Source of the DNA: Eriocheir sinensis
Lineage: Eukaryota > Arthropoda > Malacostraca > Decapoda > Varunidae
Assembly (NCBI RefSeq): GCF_024679095.1
Contig: NW_026111773.1
Location: 62,001 to 126,000 of the forward strand
Direction of reading: 5' to 3'
Length of the DNA stretch: 64,000 nt
Position numbers and translations under genes: made by a program. Below are positions 40,540 through 52,527 of the stretch, piece after piece. Position 1 is the stretch's first letter, and every line of letters starts with the position of its first letter. Below the pieces are notes generated by a model, which was not told the origin of the DNA, did not search any database, and worked only from the letters and a program-made list of their open reading frames with translations.

Positions 40540-41658
40540 TTCCATCGTGGCTGCTGCTCCCTCCGTCGTCGTGGCTGCTGCTCCCTTCGTCGTCGTGGCT
40601 GCTGCTCCCTTCGTCGTTGTGGCTGCTGCTCCCTTCGTCGTCGTGGCTGCTGCTCCCTTCGTCGTCGTGGCTGCTGCTCCCTTCGTCGTCGTGGCTGCTG
40701 CTCCCTTCGTCGTTGTGGCTGCTGCTCCCTTCGTCGTCGTGGCTGCTGCTCCGTCGTCGTGGCTGCTGCTCCCTTCGTCGTCGTGGCTGCTGCTCCCTTC
40801 GTCGTCGTGGCTGCTGCTCCCTTCGTCGTCGTGGCTGCTGCTCCCTTCGTCGTCGTGGCTGCTGCTCCCTCCCTCGTCGTGGCTGCTGCTCCCTCCCTCG
40901 TCGTGGCTGCTGCTCCCTTCGTCGTCGTGGCTGCTGCTCCCTTCGTCGTCGTGGCTGCTGCTCCCTCCCTCGTCGTGGCTGCTGCTCCCTTCGTCGTCGT
41001 GGCTGCTGCTCTCTTCGTCGTCGTGGCTGCTGCTCTCTTCGTCGTCGTGGCTGCTGCTCCCTTCGTCGTCGTGGCTGCTGCTCCCTTCGTCGTCGTGGCT
41101 GCTGCTCCCTGCGTCGTCGTGGCTGCTGCTCTCTTCGTCGTCGTGGCTGCTGCTCCCTTCGTCGTCGTGGCTGCTGCTCCCTCCATCGTCGTGGCTGCTG
41201 CTCCCTCCCTCGTCGTGGCTGCTGCTCCCTTCGTCGTCGTGGCTGCTCCTTCGTCGTCGTGACTGCTCCTCCCGTCGTGGCTGTTCCCTCGTCGTGGCTG
41301 CTACCTCCATCGTCGTGGCTGCTGCTCCCTTCCTCGTCGTGGCTGCTGCTCCCTCCCTCGTCGTGGCTGCTGCTCCCTCCCTCGTCGTGGCTGCTGCTCC
41401 CTTCATCGTCGTGGCTGCTGCTCCCTTCGTTGTCGTGGCTGCTGCTCCCTTCGTCGTCGTGGCTGCTGTTCCCTCCGTCGTCGTGGCTGCTGCTCCCTCC
41501 ATCGTCGTGGCTGCTGCTCCCTCCCTCGTCGTGACTGCTGCTCCCTTCGTCGTCGTGGCTGCTGCTCCCTTCGTCGTCGTGGCTGCTGCTCCCTTCGTCG
41601 TCGTGGCTGCTGCTCCCTTCGTCGTCGTGGCTGCTGCTCCCTTCGTCGTCGTGGCTGC
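40540..41658. repeat. 24-bp minisatellite
   Basis: The monomer is GTCGTCGTGGCT + GCTGCTCCCTTC (24 bp, 8 codons), with about 46 units by length. Variants are CCCTCC, CTCTTC and CCTTCA at the 3' end and a few shortened units at 40748 and 41240-41310. In the three + frames it gives VVVAAAPF, SWLLLPSS and RGCCSLRR, all open, so the long ORFs here are not evidence of a gene. It begins and ends abruptly between T-rich sequences. Confidence 0.95.
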
Positions 41659-42060
41659 TTTTTTTTTTTTTTTTTTGCTCTGGACGAGTTTTTTTTTTTT
41701 TGTTGTTTTTTGCTCTGGTCGAGTTGGTTTGTATTTTTTTGTTTTATCTTTTTTTCTTTTTTGCTCTGGTCGAGTTTATTTTTCTTTTTATTTTTTCATT
41801 TTCTTCTCTGGTATTTTTTTTATATATATTTTCTTTTACTTTTTTTTATTACTCTTTCTTTGTTTTGGTGCTGAGTCGATTATTTTTTGTCTCTTTTTAG
41901 TGTTTTACATTTTTTTGGATTTTTTCTGTTTCGTGTTTGGTTGTGAGTTGATTTTTTCTAAATGTTTAACCTTTTTTTTTTCTCTCTTCTTTTCGTTTCC
42001 TGATGCTGAGACGATTTATTATTATTATTTTTTTTTTATACATTGCTTTTCTATTTTTGG
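41659..42060. other. T-rich low-complexity region
   Basis: This stretch holds runs of T up to 16 nt and three diverged copies of TTTGCTCTGGTCGAGTT (near 41674, 41710, 41762). No gene is seen. Confidence 0.7.
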
Positions 42061-42705
<645 letters not shown>

Positions 42706-42760
42706 TTCTCATTGCCACATCCACTCACTTGCTTGTCTTTTCGCTTGCTTGCGTGTGCTG

Positions 42761-42769
42761 ACACACACA

Positions 42770-42850
<81 letters not shown>
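42761..42850. repeat. (AC)n microsatellite
   Basis: A 90-bp AC run with one T interruption at 42771. Confidence 0.98.
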
Positions 42851-42852
<2 letters not shown>

Positions 42853-43539
42853 CCTCGGATAATTGTGAACAGGAAGGACTCAAGACGCTGCTGCTGCCCC
42901 CTATGTCCCTGCCCCCTTCTACTCCTCCTCGTCTTGGTCTTAGAGAGAAAGTAGGAGAAGGGGAAGTGAAGCTCGTCAGGTTGAAAGGAGAAATGGAGGA
43001 TTTAAGGCAGTGAAGGGGTTATGGGTAGATCAGGATGAGGATGTGGATATGAAAGGGGTAAGGAGTACATAACGAGGAGAAGGAGGAGGAGGAGGAGGAA
43101 GAGGGGAGAGGGAGGAAAGCCCGGAAGGATCAGCTGGAGATAGGAAAGGTTAGGTTATCTTAAAAGGCAGAGGGGAAGGATGACGTGAGGACACTAAGGG
43201 AATAGGAAGGATGAGGGGAGGGGGAATGGATGAAGATACGAAGAAGAGGAAGAGAAACTGCAAAGGAAAGAGGATGAATAGGAGCAGAGAGAAAAGGTAA
43301 ACGTAAGGATGAAAGGAAGACACGTAAAATGAAGAGAAGAGGAGGAGGAGAAGGAGGACGAGGAGGAGGAAGAGGAGGAAGAAGAGGAGGAGGAGGAGGA
43401 GACAAGCTAGCAAGTTTAACTTAATTACAGAGATGACTTAATGAGCGAGATGAGTTGCCGAGGTTAGTGCAGACAAGGCAAATCTTAGTTGGGCTGAGGC
43501 GGCGAAGAGAGACAGGGAAGTCAGGAAGAATCTCTTGTT
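42851..43539. other. Purine-rich region, no gene seen
   Basis: This stretch is dominated by GGA, GAA and AGG strings (for example 43070-43110 and 43320-43400). No ORF with a recognisable motif is present on either strand. Confidence 0.6.
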
Positions 43540-44146
43540 GTGGAAACTTCTAACCAGGAAAAGAAGGCAACAGATATGAAGGATGAAGTCTCCCAGTCAT
43601 TGAATGGTATTCACATAACTGATTCAAGATTCACAAATGGAGGTAATATTGTCATGAACTCTGACAATGAGAACACAAGGGATGAGGCTGCTCAACAATT
43701 GGTGTCTAAGTACCAAGAGTGTTGGAAAGATAATACCAGAGATAATGATATGCAATGTTGAAAATGAGGAGTCCAAGGAAAAAATAAAGGAGGCCATCTT
43801 AGACCGCAATGAGTTCTTACACACAATTGAAAGTGTTGAGAATAAGATTGAGCTGTTTTTTAGTAAGCCTGCAGCTGGCGGCACAATGCACTACATTCTG
43901 AGGTGTGATCGAACTGTGAGAGAGCTGACTCACAAGAATCATGACAAGTTGAAATTAGAATGGAGATTATAAACAGGGAGAGACAGATTCCGTGCAATTA
44001 GATGCTATCATGGTCAGAGATACGGCCATTTTGAGGTCAACTGTACTGTTAAGAGCAATGGAAAGGCCCAAAATTGTTTCAAATGCACTGACGATCACAA
44101 ATCGAAGGATTGCGTTGAAGGATTGTGTGAGGTACAAGAAGCCTGA
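43540..44146 (+). pseudogene. Remnant of a zinc-knuckle gag-like (LINE ORF1-type) protein
   Basis: The frame from 43540 (METSNQEKKATDMKDEV) shifts near 43720-43740 into a second frame reading KIIPEIMICNVENEESKEK. That frame is cut by a TAA after LEWRL at about 43970 and then continues as DRFRAIRCYHGQRYGHF to a TGA at 44144-44146. The C-terminal part is a pair of zinc knuckles. The first, CYHGQRYGHFEVNC, fits C-x2-C-x4-H-x4-C except that the second Cys is Gly. The second is CFKCTDDHKSKDC. Such proteins bind the RNA of non-LTR elements, and sometimes of other retroelements. No reverse transcriptase follows, so this is a solitary fragment. The assignment rests on the knuckles and their spacing; the parent family is not identified. 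Confidence 0.75.
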
Positions 44147-44828
44147 AATCAACCACTCAGTGAATGACCATTGTTGTGTAGTACTTCAAACCGAAATTCA
44201 GAGAATTCGTAGCATTACCGATCATGGCTATTAATTAGTGTTTGTACTCAAAGACAAATTGTGTGTTAAATGTTCAATGTGTTGGAAATAATTTAGTGTG
44301 AGCCCAAACACGGCCAAGTGACTTTGATGATGCCAAGTGCAGAGCACTGCACCAGCAGCGGAGCGGGGCCTGAAACATCATCAACGGAAACGGTAAACGG
44401 AAAAGAGAGAAGAGTGATTGAAATAATGAGAAAAAGAAAAAAAAAATCGAATAAGTCAAAATGAGAAAAAAAATAAAGAAAGACACTATGAAAGAGAGAT
44501 TCTAAGAAAAATAAAAAGGAGGAAAAATACAAATTAAGAAAGGGAGGGAGGAAGGAAGGAAGGAAGGAGAATAAGATAGTTAATGGGATAAATAATTTAA
44601 GGAAGAATATTTAGAAAAGAAGACATGGGAATATGAATAACGTTCAAAGGAATGATGCAGAAAGAGAGGGAGAACAAAATATAGGTCACGACTATTTCAT
44701 GAACTAGTCTATAAGAGAGAACTAAAACGATGAATAACTGTGAGGTAAAGACAGCAAGGCGAGGAAAACAGGGATTTGTATATCATGACGTAGAGAGAGA
44801 AATGAGGAACAGCTGAGAGGATTAAAGG
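44147..44828. other. A-rich and purine-rich stretch, no gene
   Basis: Stretches of GAGAAAAAGAAAAAA and GGAAGGAAGGAAGG (44550-44570) dominate. The short minus-strand frames are low-complexity Phe/Leu/Ser peptides. Confidence 0.6.
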
Positions 44829-45756
44829 CCCGCCACCGCCTCCTTCTGTCTCTCGAACGACACCCCCGCCACCGCTTCCTCCTTTCCCTCCCACGCCACC
44901 CACGCCACCGCCTCCTACTGTCCCTCGAACGCCACCCCCGCCACCGCCTCCTCCTGCCCCTCGCACGCCAACCCGGCCACCGCCTCCTCCTGTCCCTCGC
45001 ACGCCAACCCGACCACCACCTCCTCCTGTTCCTCCCACGCCACCCCCGCCACCGCTTACTCCTGTCCCTCCCACGCCACCCCCGCCAATGTCTCTTCCTG
45101 CTCCTCCCACGCCACCCCCGCTCCCGGTTTACTCCTGTCCCTCCCACGCCAACCCCGACACTGCCTTTTCCTGTCCCTCGCACGCCAACCCCGCCACCGC
45201 CTCTTCATGTCCCTCCTACGCCACCCCCGCCACCGCCTCCTACTATCCCTAGCACGGCACCCACCCCACCGCCTCCTCCTGTACCTCGTAAGCCACCCCC
45301 GCCACCGCCTCTTCCTGTTCCTCCCATGTCAGACCCGCCTCCGACTCCTACACTCCCTCGTCCGCAACCTTCGCCACCGCCTCTTCCTGTCCCTCGCACG
45401 CCACCCCCGCCACCGACTCCTTCTGTCCCTTGCACGCCACCCCCGCCACCGCCTCCTCCTGTCCCTCACACGTCAACCCCGCCACCGCCTCCTTCTGTCC
45501 CTTGCACGCCACCCCAGCCACAGTCTCCTCCTGTCCCACGCACGCCACTCCCGACAACGCCTCCTCCTGTCCCTCGTACACCACCCACGCCACCGCCTCC
45601 TCCTGTCTCTCGCACGCCATCCCCGCAATCGCTACCTCATGTCCCTCGCACGCCACCCCCGCCACCGACTCCTCCTGACTCTCGCACTTCACCCCCGCCA
45701 TCGCCTCCTCCTGTCTTTCGAACGCCACCCACGCGGCCGCCTCCTCCTGTCCCTCC

Positions 45757-46965
45757 AACGCCAACCCCGCCACCGCCTCATTCTGTTCCTCGCACGCCAT
45801 CCCCGCCACAACCTCCTCTTGTCTCTAGCACGCCACCCCCGCCACCGCCTCCTCCAGTCATTCGCGCGCCACCCCCACCACCGCCTAATTCTATCCCTCG
45901 CACGCCACCCCCGCTACAGCCTTCTTCTCTCCCTCGCACGCCACTCCCGCCACCGCTTCCTCCTGTCCCTCCCACGCCAACCTCGCCACCGCCTCCTACT
46001 GTCCATCGAACGCCACACCCGCCAACGCCTCCTACTGTCCATCGCACGCCACCCCCGCCACCGCCTCCTCCTATCTACCGAACGCCACTCCCGCCATCGT
46101 CTCCTACTGTCCCTCGCACGCCACCCCCGCCACCGCCTTCTACTGTCCCTCGAACGTTAACCCCGCTATAGCCTCATAATGTCCCCCGCAGGCCACCCCC
46201 GCCACCGCTTCCTCTTGTCCCTCCCACGCCTCCCACGCCACCGCCTCCTACTGTCCCTCCAACGCCAACCCCGCCACCGCCTCATTCTGTTCCTCGCACG
46301 CCATCCCCGCCACAACCTCCTCTTGTCTCTAGCACGCCACCCCCGCCACCGCCTCCTCCAGTCATTCGCTCGCCACCCCCACCACCGCCTAATTCTATCC
46401 CTAGCACGCCACCCCCGCTACAGCCTTCTTCTCTCCCTCGCACGCCACTCCCGCCACCGCTTCCTCCTGTCCCTCCCACGCCACCCCCGCCACCGCCTCC
46501 TACTGTCCATCGAACGCCACACCCGCCACCGCCTCCTACTGTCCATCGCACGCCACCCCCGCCACCGCCTCCTCCTATCTACCGAACGCCACTCCCGCCA
46601 TCGTCTCCTACTGTCCCTCGCACGCCACCCCCGCCACCGCCTTCTACTGTCCCTCGAACGTTAACCCCGCTATAGCCTCATAATGTCCCCCGCAGGCCAC
46701 CCCCGCCACCGCTTCCTCTTGTCCCTCCCACGCCTCCCACGCCACCGCCTCCTACTGTCCCTCCAACGCCAACCCCGCCACCGCCTCATTCTGTTCGTCG
46801 CACTCCATCCCCGCCACAACCTCCTCTTGTCTCTAGCACGCCACCCCCGCCACCGCCTCCTCCAGTCATTCGCTCGCCACCCCCACCACCGCCTAATTCT
46901 ATCCCTCGCACGCCAGCCCCGCTACAGCCTTCTTCTCTCCCTCGCACGCCACTCCCGCCACCGCT
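45757..46965. repeat. 504-bp higher-order repeat (14 x 36 bp)
   Basis: The string starting AACGCCAACCCCGCCACCGC with CTCATTCTGTTC occurs at 45757, 46261 and 46765, exactly 504 bp apart each time. Copies 1 and 2 share nearly all diagnostic variants, including the stop-containing CCCCGCTATAGCC at 46162 and 46666. Copy 3 is truncated or diverges near 46965. Confidence 0.9.
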
Positions 46966-48639
46966 TCCTCCTTTTCCTCCCACGCCACTCCCGCCACCGT
47001 TTCCTCCTGTCCCTCCCACGCCACCCCCGTAACCGCCCCTTCCTTTCCCTCGCACGCCACCCCCTCCACCGCCTCCTCCTGTCACTCGCACTCCAACCCC
47101 GCCACCGCCTCCTCCTGTTTTCGCACGTTAGCCCCGCCACCGCTTCCTCATGTCCCTAGCATGACAAACCCGCCACCGCCTCTTCCTGTCCCTCCCACGC
47201 AACCAACACCACCACATCCTCCTGTCCCTCGCACGCCACCCCCGCCACCGCCTCTTCCAGTCTCTCCCACGCCAGCCCCGCCAACGCCTCCTACTGTCCC
47301 TCGCACGCCACCCCCGAGACCGCCTCTTCCAGTCATTCGCTCGCCACCCCCGCCACCGCTTCCTCCTGTCACTCGAACGTCACACCCGCCACCGCCTCCT
47401 ACTGTCCCTCGAACTTTACCCCCGGCAAAGCCTCTTACTGTCCCTCGCACGCCACCCCCGCCACCGCTTCCTCCTATCAATCGCACGCCACCCCCGCCAC
47501 CGACTCCTACTGCCGCTCGAACGCAGCCCCGCCACCGCCCCTTCCTGTCCCTCCAACGCCACCCCCGCAATCGCTTCCTACTGTCCCTTGCACGCCACCG
47601 CCGCCACCTCCTCTTCATGTGCCTCCCACGGCAGCCCCGCCACCGCCTCCTCCTGTCCCTCGCACTCAACCCCCTCACCGCCTCCTCATGTCCCTCGCAC
47701 TCCACCCCAGCCACGGCCTGCTCCTGTGTTTCGAACGTCACCCCCGCCACCGCCTCCTCCTGTTTTCTCACGCTAACCCCGCCACCGCCTCATTCTGTTC
47801 CTCGCACGCCATCTCCGCCACCGCCTCCTCCTGTTCCTCGCACGCCAGCCCCGCCACCGCCTCCTCCAGTCATTCGCTCCCACCCCCACCGCCGCCTACT
47901 CCTTTCTCTCGCACGTCATCCCCGCCACCGCCTCCTCCAATCACTCTCTTGCCACCCCTGCCAACGCCTCCTCCTGTCCCTTGCACGACGCCCCGGCCAC
48001 CGCCTCCTCCTCTCCCTCCCACGCCATCCTCGGCACCACCTCTTCCTCTCCCCTGCACTTCATCCCCGCCACCGACTCCTCCAGTCTTTCAAACGCCCCC
48101 CCCGCCACCGCCTCCTCCTGTCTCCCGCACGCCATCCCCGCCAACGCCTCCTCCTGTCCCTCATATGGCAACCCAGCCACATCCTTCTCCTATCCTTCGC
48201 ACGCCATATACGCCAACGCCTCCTCCTGTCCGTCGCACGCCACCCACTCCACCTCCTCCTCCTGTAACTCGCACTCCACCCCCGCCACCGCCTCCTCCTG
48301 TCTTTCGAACGCCACCCCCGCCACCGCCTCCTCATGTACCTCGCACGCCACCCACTCCACCTCCTCCTCCTGTAACTCGCACTCCACCCCCGCCACCGCC
48401 TCCTCCTGTCTCTCGCACGCCAACCCCGCAACCGCGTCGTCCTGTCCCTCCCACCGCCACCAGCCACCGACTCCCCCAGTCTTTCAAACGCCCCCCCCGC
48501 CACCGCCTCCTCCTGTCTCCCGCACGCCATCCCCGCCAACGCCTCCTCCTGTCCCTCACATGCCAACCCAGCCACCGCCTTCTCCTATCCTTCGCACGCC
48601 ATCTACTCCAACGCCTCCTAATGTCCGTCGAACGCCACC

Positions 48640-50140
48640 CCCGCCACCGAATCTTCCTGTCTCTCCCACGCCAGCCCCGCCACAGCCTCTTCCTGTCTCT
48701 CCCACGCCAGCCCCGCCACCGCCTCTTCTTGTCTCTCTCACGCCAGCCCCGCCACCGCCTCTTCTTGTCTCTCCCACGCCAGCCCCGCCACTTCTTGTCT
48801 CTCCCACGCCAGTCCCGCCACCGCCTCTTCCTGTCTCTCCCACGCCAGCCCCGCCACCGCCTCTTCTTGTCTCTCCCACGCCAGCCCCGCCACCGAATCT
48901 TCCTGTCTCTCCCACGCCAGTCCCGTCACCGCCTCTTCCTGTCTCTCCCACGCCAGCCCCGCCACCGCCTCTTCTTGTCTCTCTCACGCCAGTCCCGCCA
49001 CCGCCTCTTCCTGTCTCTCCCACGCCAGCCCCGCCACCGCCTCTTCTTGTCTCTCCCACACCAGCCCCGCCACCGAATCTTCCTGTCTCTCCCACGCCAG
49101 CCCCGCCACCTACTCTTCCTGTCTCTCCAACGCCAGTCCCGCCACCGCCTCTTCCTGTCTCTCCCACGCCAGCCCCGCCACCGCCTCTTCTTGTCTCTCC
49201 CACGCCAGCCCCGCCACCGCCTCTTCCTGTCTCTCCCACGCCAGCCCCGCCACCGCCTCTTCTTGTCTCTCCCACGCCAGCCCCGCCACCGCCTCTTCTT
49301 GTCTCTCCCACGCCAGTCCCGCCACCGCCTCTTCCTGTCTCTCCCACGCCAGCCCCGCCACCGCCTCTTCTTGTCTCTCCCACGCCAGCCCCGCCACCGA
49401 ATCTTCCTGTCTCTCCCACGCCAGTCCCGCCACCGCCTCTTCCTGTCTCTCCCACGCCAGCCCCGCCACCGCCTCTTCTTGTCTCTCTCACGCCAGTCCC
49501 GCCACCGCCTCTTCCTGTCTCTCCCACGCCAGCCCCGCCACCGCCTCTTCTTGTCTCTCCCACGCCAGCCCCGCCACCGAATCTTCCTGTCTCTCCCACG
49601 CCAGCCCCGCCACCGCCTCTTCCTGTCTCTCCCACGCCAGCCCCGCCACCGCCTCTTCCTGTCTCTCCCACGCCAGTCCCGCCACCGCCTCTTCCTGTCT
49701 CTCCCACGCCAGCCCCGCCACCGCCTCTTCTTGTCTCTCCCACGCCAGCCCCGCCACCGCCTCTTCCTGTCTCTCCCACGCCAGCCCCGCCACCGCCTCT
49801 TCTTGTCTCTCCCACGCCAGCCCCGCCACCGCCTCTTCCTGTCTCTCCCACGGCAGCCCCGCCACCGCCTCTTCTTGTCTCTCCCACGCCAGCACCGCCA
49901 CCGCCTCTTCCTGTCTCTCCCACGTCAGCCCCGCCACCGCCTCTTCCTGTCTCTCCCACACCAGCCCCGCCACCGCCTCTTCCTGTCTCTCACACGCCAC
50001 CCCCGCCACCGCCTCCTCCTATCTCTCTCACGCCAGCCCCGCCACCGCCTCTTCCTGTCTCTCCCACGCCAGCCCCGCCACCGCCTCTTCCTGTCTCTCC
50101 CACGCCACCCCCGCCACCGCCTCCTCCTGTCTCTCGCACG
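48640..50140. repeat. Homogenised core of the 36-bp array
   Basis: Here nearly every unit reads CTCTTCCTGTCTCTCCC + ACGCCAGCCCCGCCACCG, differing at only a few recurring positions (CTTCTTGTC for CTTCCTGTC, GTCCC for GCCCC, AATCTT for CTCTT). This contrasts with the heterogeneous flanks and indicates recent amplification or conversion. In one frame it encodes [12 protein letters not shown] over and over. Confidence 0.9.
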
Positions 50141-50860
50141 CCACCCCCGCAACCGCGTCGTCCTGTCCCTCCCACGCCAACCCCGAAACCGCCTCCTTCT
50201 GTCCCTCGCACGCCACCCCCGCCACCGCCTCCTCCTGTCCCTCGAACGTCACACACGCCTCCGCCGACTACTGTATCGTCGAACGTCACCCCTGGCAAAG
50301 ACTCCTACTGTCCCTCGCACGCCACTCCCACCACAGCCTCCTCCAGTCCCTCGCACGCCACCCCCGCCACCGCCTCCTACTGTCTCTCAAACGTACCCCC
50401 CGCCACCGCCTCCTCCTGTGTTGTGTTCCTTTGTGTCCCTCGCACGCCAACCCGGACATCGCCTCCTATCTATCGAACGCCATCCCAGCCACCGCCTCCT
50501 TCTGTCCCTCCCACGCCACCCCCGCCAATGCCTCTTACTGTCCCTCGAACGTCAACCCCGCCACCGCCTCCGCCTTGCATTCGCACGCCACCCCCGCCAC
50601 CGCCTCCTACTGTCCCTCGAACGTCACCCCCGCTACAGCCTCCTACTGTCCCTCGCACGCCAACCCCGCAACCGCTTCCTCCTGTCCCTCACACGCCACC
50701 CACGCCACCGCCTCCTTCTGTCCCTCGAACGCCACCCCCGCCATCGCCTCATGTCCCTCGCACGCAAACCCGGCCACCGCCTTCTCGTGTCCCTCACACT
50801 CCAACCCGACCACCGATTCCTCCTGTTCCTTCCACGACACCCCCGCCAACGCTTCCTCCA

Positions 50861-51304
50861 ACTATCTATCTACCTATACACTTCTTCAGTCATGTATCTA
50901 TCTGCTCATTCTACTCTTTTATCATCATTCTAATTCATTCTCATTTTACTATTCATTTTTACTATCCAAATCCCTCTATGTATCTTTTCCTCTCCTTCTT
51001 CACTCTTTCTACCTCATATTCCACTATCCGAATATCGTTATTTATTTTCTCTTCATCCTCCTAGTTTATCTTTGTGCTGCCCAAATCTCTTTTTCTATCA
51101 TTCTCTTCATTTTCTTCCTTTTTCTCCTACTCATTCTAACATCCAAATCTCTTATCTATCTTTACCTTTTTCCTTCTTTCTACTTTTCATCAACTATCTT
51201 ACCTGTCTCTTTCTCTACTAACTCTCTCTCTACTATTTTACCTTTCCAATACCTGGTTCTTCATCTACCTACATACCTACCTTTCCACCCAATCTTCACC
51301 TTTC
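50861..51304. repeat. CT-rich ~200-bp repeat, left of the piggyBac-type element
   Basis: Pyrimidine-rich sequence with recurrent ATCCAAATC(T/C)CT and CTACCTACATACCTACC motifs. The last ~100 bp (ending ACCCAATCTTCACCTTTC) match the ~200-bp repeat units that continue at 60874-61680. It is the left half of the repeat unit into which the TTAA-flanked element inserted. Confidence 0.75.
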
Positions 51305-51308
51305 TTAA
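51305..51308. other. TTAA target-site copy, left
   Basis: TTAA immediately outside the left terminal inverted repeat, matched by TTAA at 60870-60873. Confidence 0.85.
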
Positions 51309-51326
51309 CCCTATACGTTCCGACCC
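51309..51326 (+). repeat. Left terminal inverted repeat
   Basis: CCCTATACGTTCCGACCC, a perfect inverse match of 60852-60869. Confidence 0.9.
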
Positions 51327-51899
51327 GGGCCACAATTGCCCCCCCCTGAGGATTTTTGTCAAAACGATCATTTTTTTTTTATTACCAAGTTTAAAAGAAA
51401 AACAGACCTACTGATAAACGTAGAAAATACCGTAGATTAAGATGCGATATCAAAAATAACCATAGGAGCCTCCGTTATCTTGCTAAACACGAATATTTAG
51501 AAACACCGACGCGAATCATTTTGAAGCACGGCGATACGCTGTGAAAAAAAAACCAACGTTCAAACGCCTCCGGATGACGATATTATTACTGTTATAAGTA
51601 TTATATACCTGTATTGTATAGTGCTATACTGCATGTTCTGCATCTTTTATGTTAACAAAGCTTTAGCTGATACACTAAACAGACCAACAAACAAGCTGGC
51701 TGTAATAAACATAATAAAAACGTACACAGCCCGCTGTGTACGAGAGTTATTCAACGGCAGTTCGCGACACGAGCTTGTGATTGATGATTGATTGATAGTT
51801 TATTATTGCAAGTAACCAACAATAGACAAGAGAGGAACATGCCATCCCTCTTGATACATATTGATGTGCGTGCATTCGTATGTGTGTGTGTGTGTTTAC

Positions 51900-51949
<50 letters not shown>

Positions 51950-52254
51950 TGTGTTGCCATGCGCGTCTCTGTGGCCCGGCGAGGGGTTGCTATGCTCGTT
52001 TTCTATGACGAATTATGGCACATACAATACTTATTTTGACACTACCATAAGGTGATAACTGTGTCTCGTACATATGTTAATTTCTTGTACTTTGGCCAGA
52101 CAATTCCTGCGCTAACCTTGCAACTCCCTTACGGATGGAGGCTTGAAAAAAACAAACAAAGATACTAGTCCCGCAACGCAAAAGTGATCCAACCCCTGAT
52201 GGTAGTGATGATGGTTGTGGTGATGGAGGCAGGAAAAATCAGCACAAAATAGAC
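51327..52254. other. AT-rich interior of the TTAA element, left side
   Basis: No gene is seen. It holds a (TG)n microsatellite at 51880-51946, a perfect 10-bp-stem hairpin at 51721-51742, and a short ATGATGG/TGGTGATGG triplet stretch at 52198-52235. The triplet stretch corresponds in position to the 2-kb triplet tract on the right arm. Confidence 0.7.
51721..51742. other. Hairpin
   Basis: CGTACACAGC, CC, GCTGTGTACG: a perfect 10-bp stem with a 2-nt centre, in AT-rich sequence with no adjacent ORF. Confidence 0.8.
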
Positions 52255-52278
52255 TTCTGCGTTGAAGATAAGTGTGTC

Positions 52279-52321
<43 letters not shown>

Positions 52322-52434
52322 CCAGTCATAGGCTATTTGACCGTTTGAACCTAGCTCCCCTCTCTTCCATCTTTCATAGTATTTTTTTCTCATTTCGCTA
52401 AATTTCGCGTTCCTATTCGTCTTGATTTCCTAAA

Positions 52435-52440
<6 letters not shown>
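52255..52440 (+). repeat. Inverted arm, left copy
   Basis: The sequence runs GTTGAAGATAAGTGTGTCAG, (GA)n at 52283-52320, GACCGTTTGAACCTAGCTCC, CCATCTTTCATAGTATTTTT and TTCCTATTCGTCTTGAT, then enters (TC)n. The reverse complement of 57515-57672 carries the same landmarks in the same order. Confidence 0.9.

Positions 52441-52514
<74 letters not shown>
52440..52514. repeat. (TC)n microsatellite left of the third LINE
   Basis: A pure 75-bp TC run that abuts the poly(A) end (poly(T) on this strand) of the third LINE at 52515. Confidence 0.95.
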
Positions 52515-52523
<9 letters not shown>

Positions 52524-52527
52524 TTTT
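52515..52527 (-). other. Poly(A) of the third LINE
   Basis: Thirteen T on the + strand next to ATTTAAAC, so the element's sense strand ends GTTTAAATAAA followed by A residues. This fixes orientation and 3' border. Confidence 0.85.

Larger units (their letters stand above)
44829..50860. repeat. 36-bp C-rich minisatellite
   Basis: About 6 kb of a 36-bp monomer, CCGCCTCCTCCTGTCCCT + CGCACGCCACCCCCGCCA, roughly 165 units by length. It is C-rich and nearly G-poor on the + strand. Thirty-six bp equals 12 codons, so the frames read [24 protein letters not shown] or RHPRHRLLLSLA without stops, giving open frames over 1,000 codons in two + frames. Unit variants include ACGTCAC, ATCCCC and TCATTC. It has clear substructure: a 504-bp higher-order repeat at 45757-46965 and a homogenised core at 48640-50140. 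Confidence 0.95.

Noticed and set aside
47619..51064. Proline-rich frames of over 1,000 codons (collagen- or extensin-like)
   Set aside because: Two overlapping frames and the minus strand are equally open because the 36-bp monomer has no stops. Codon use does not favour one frame.
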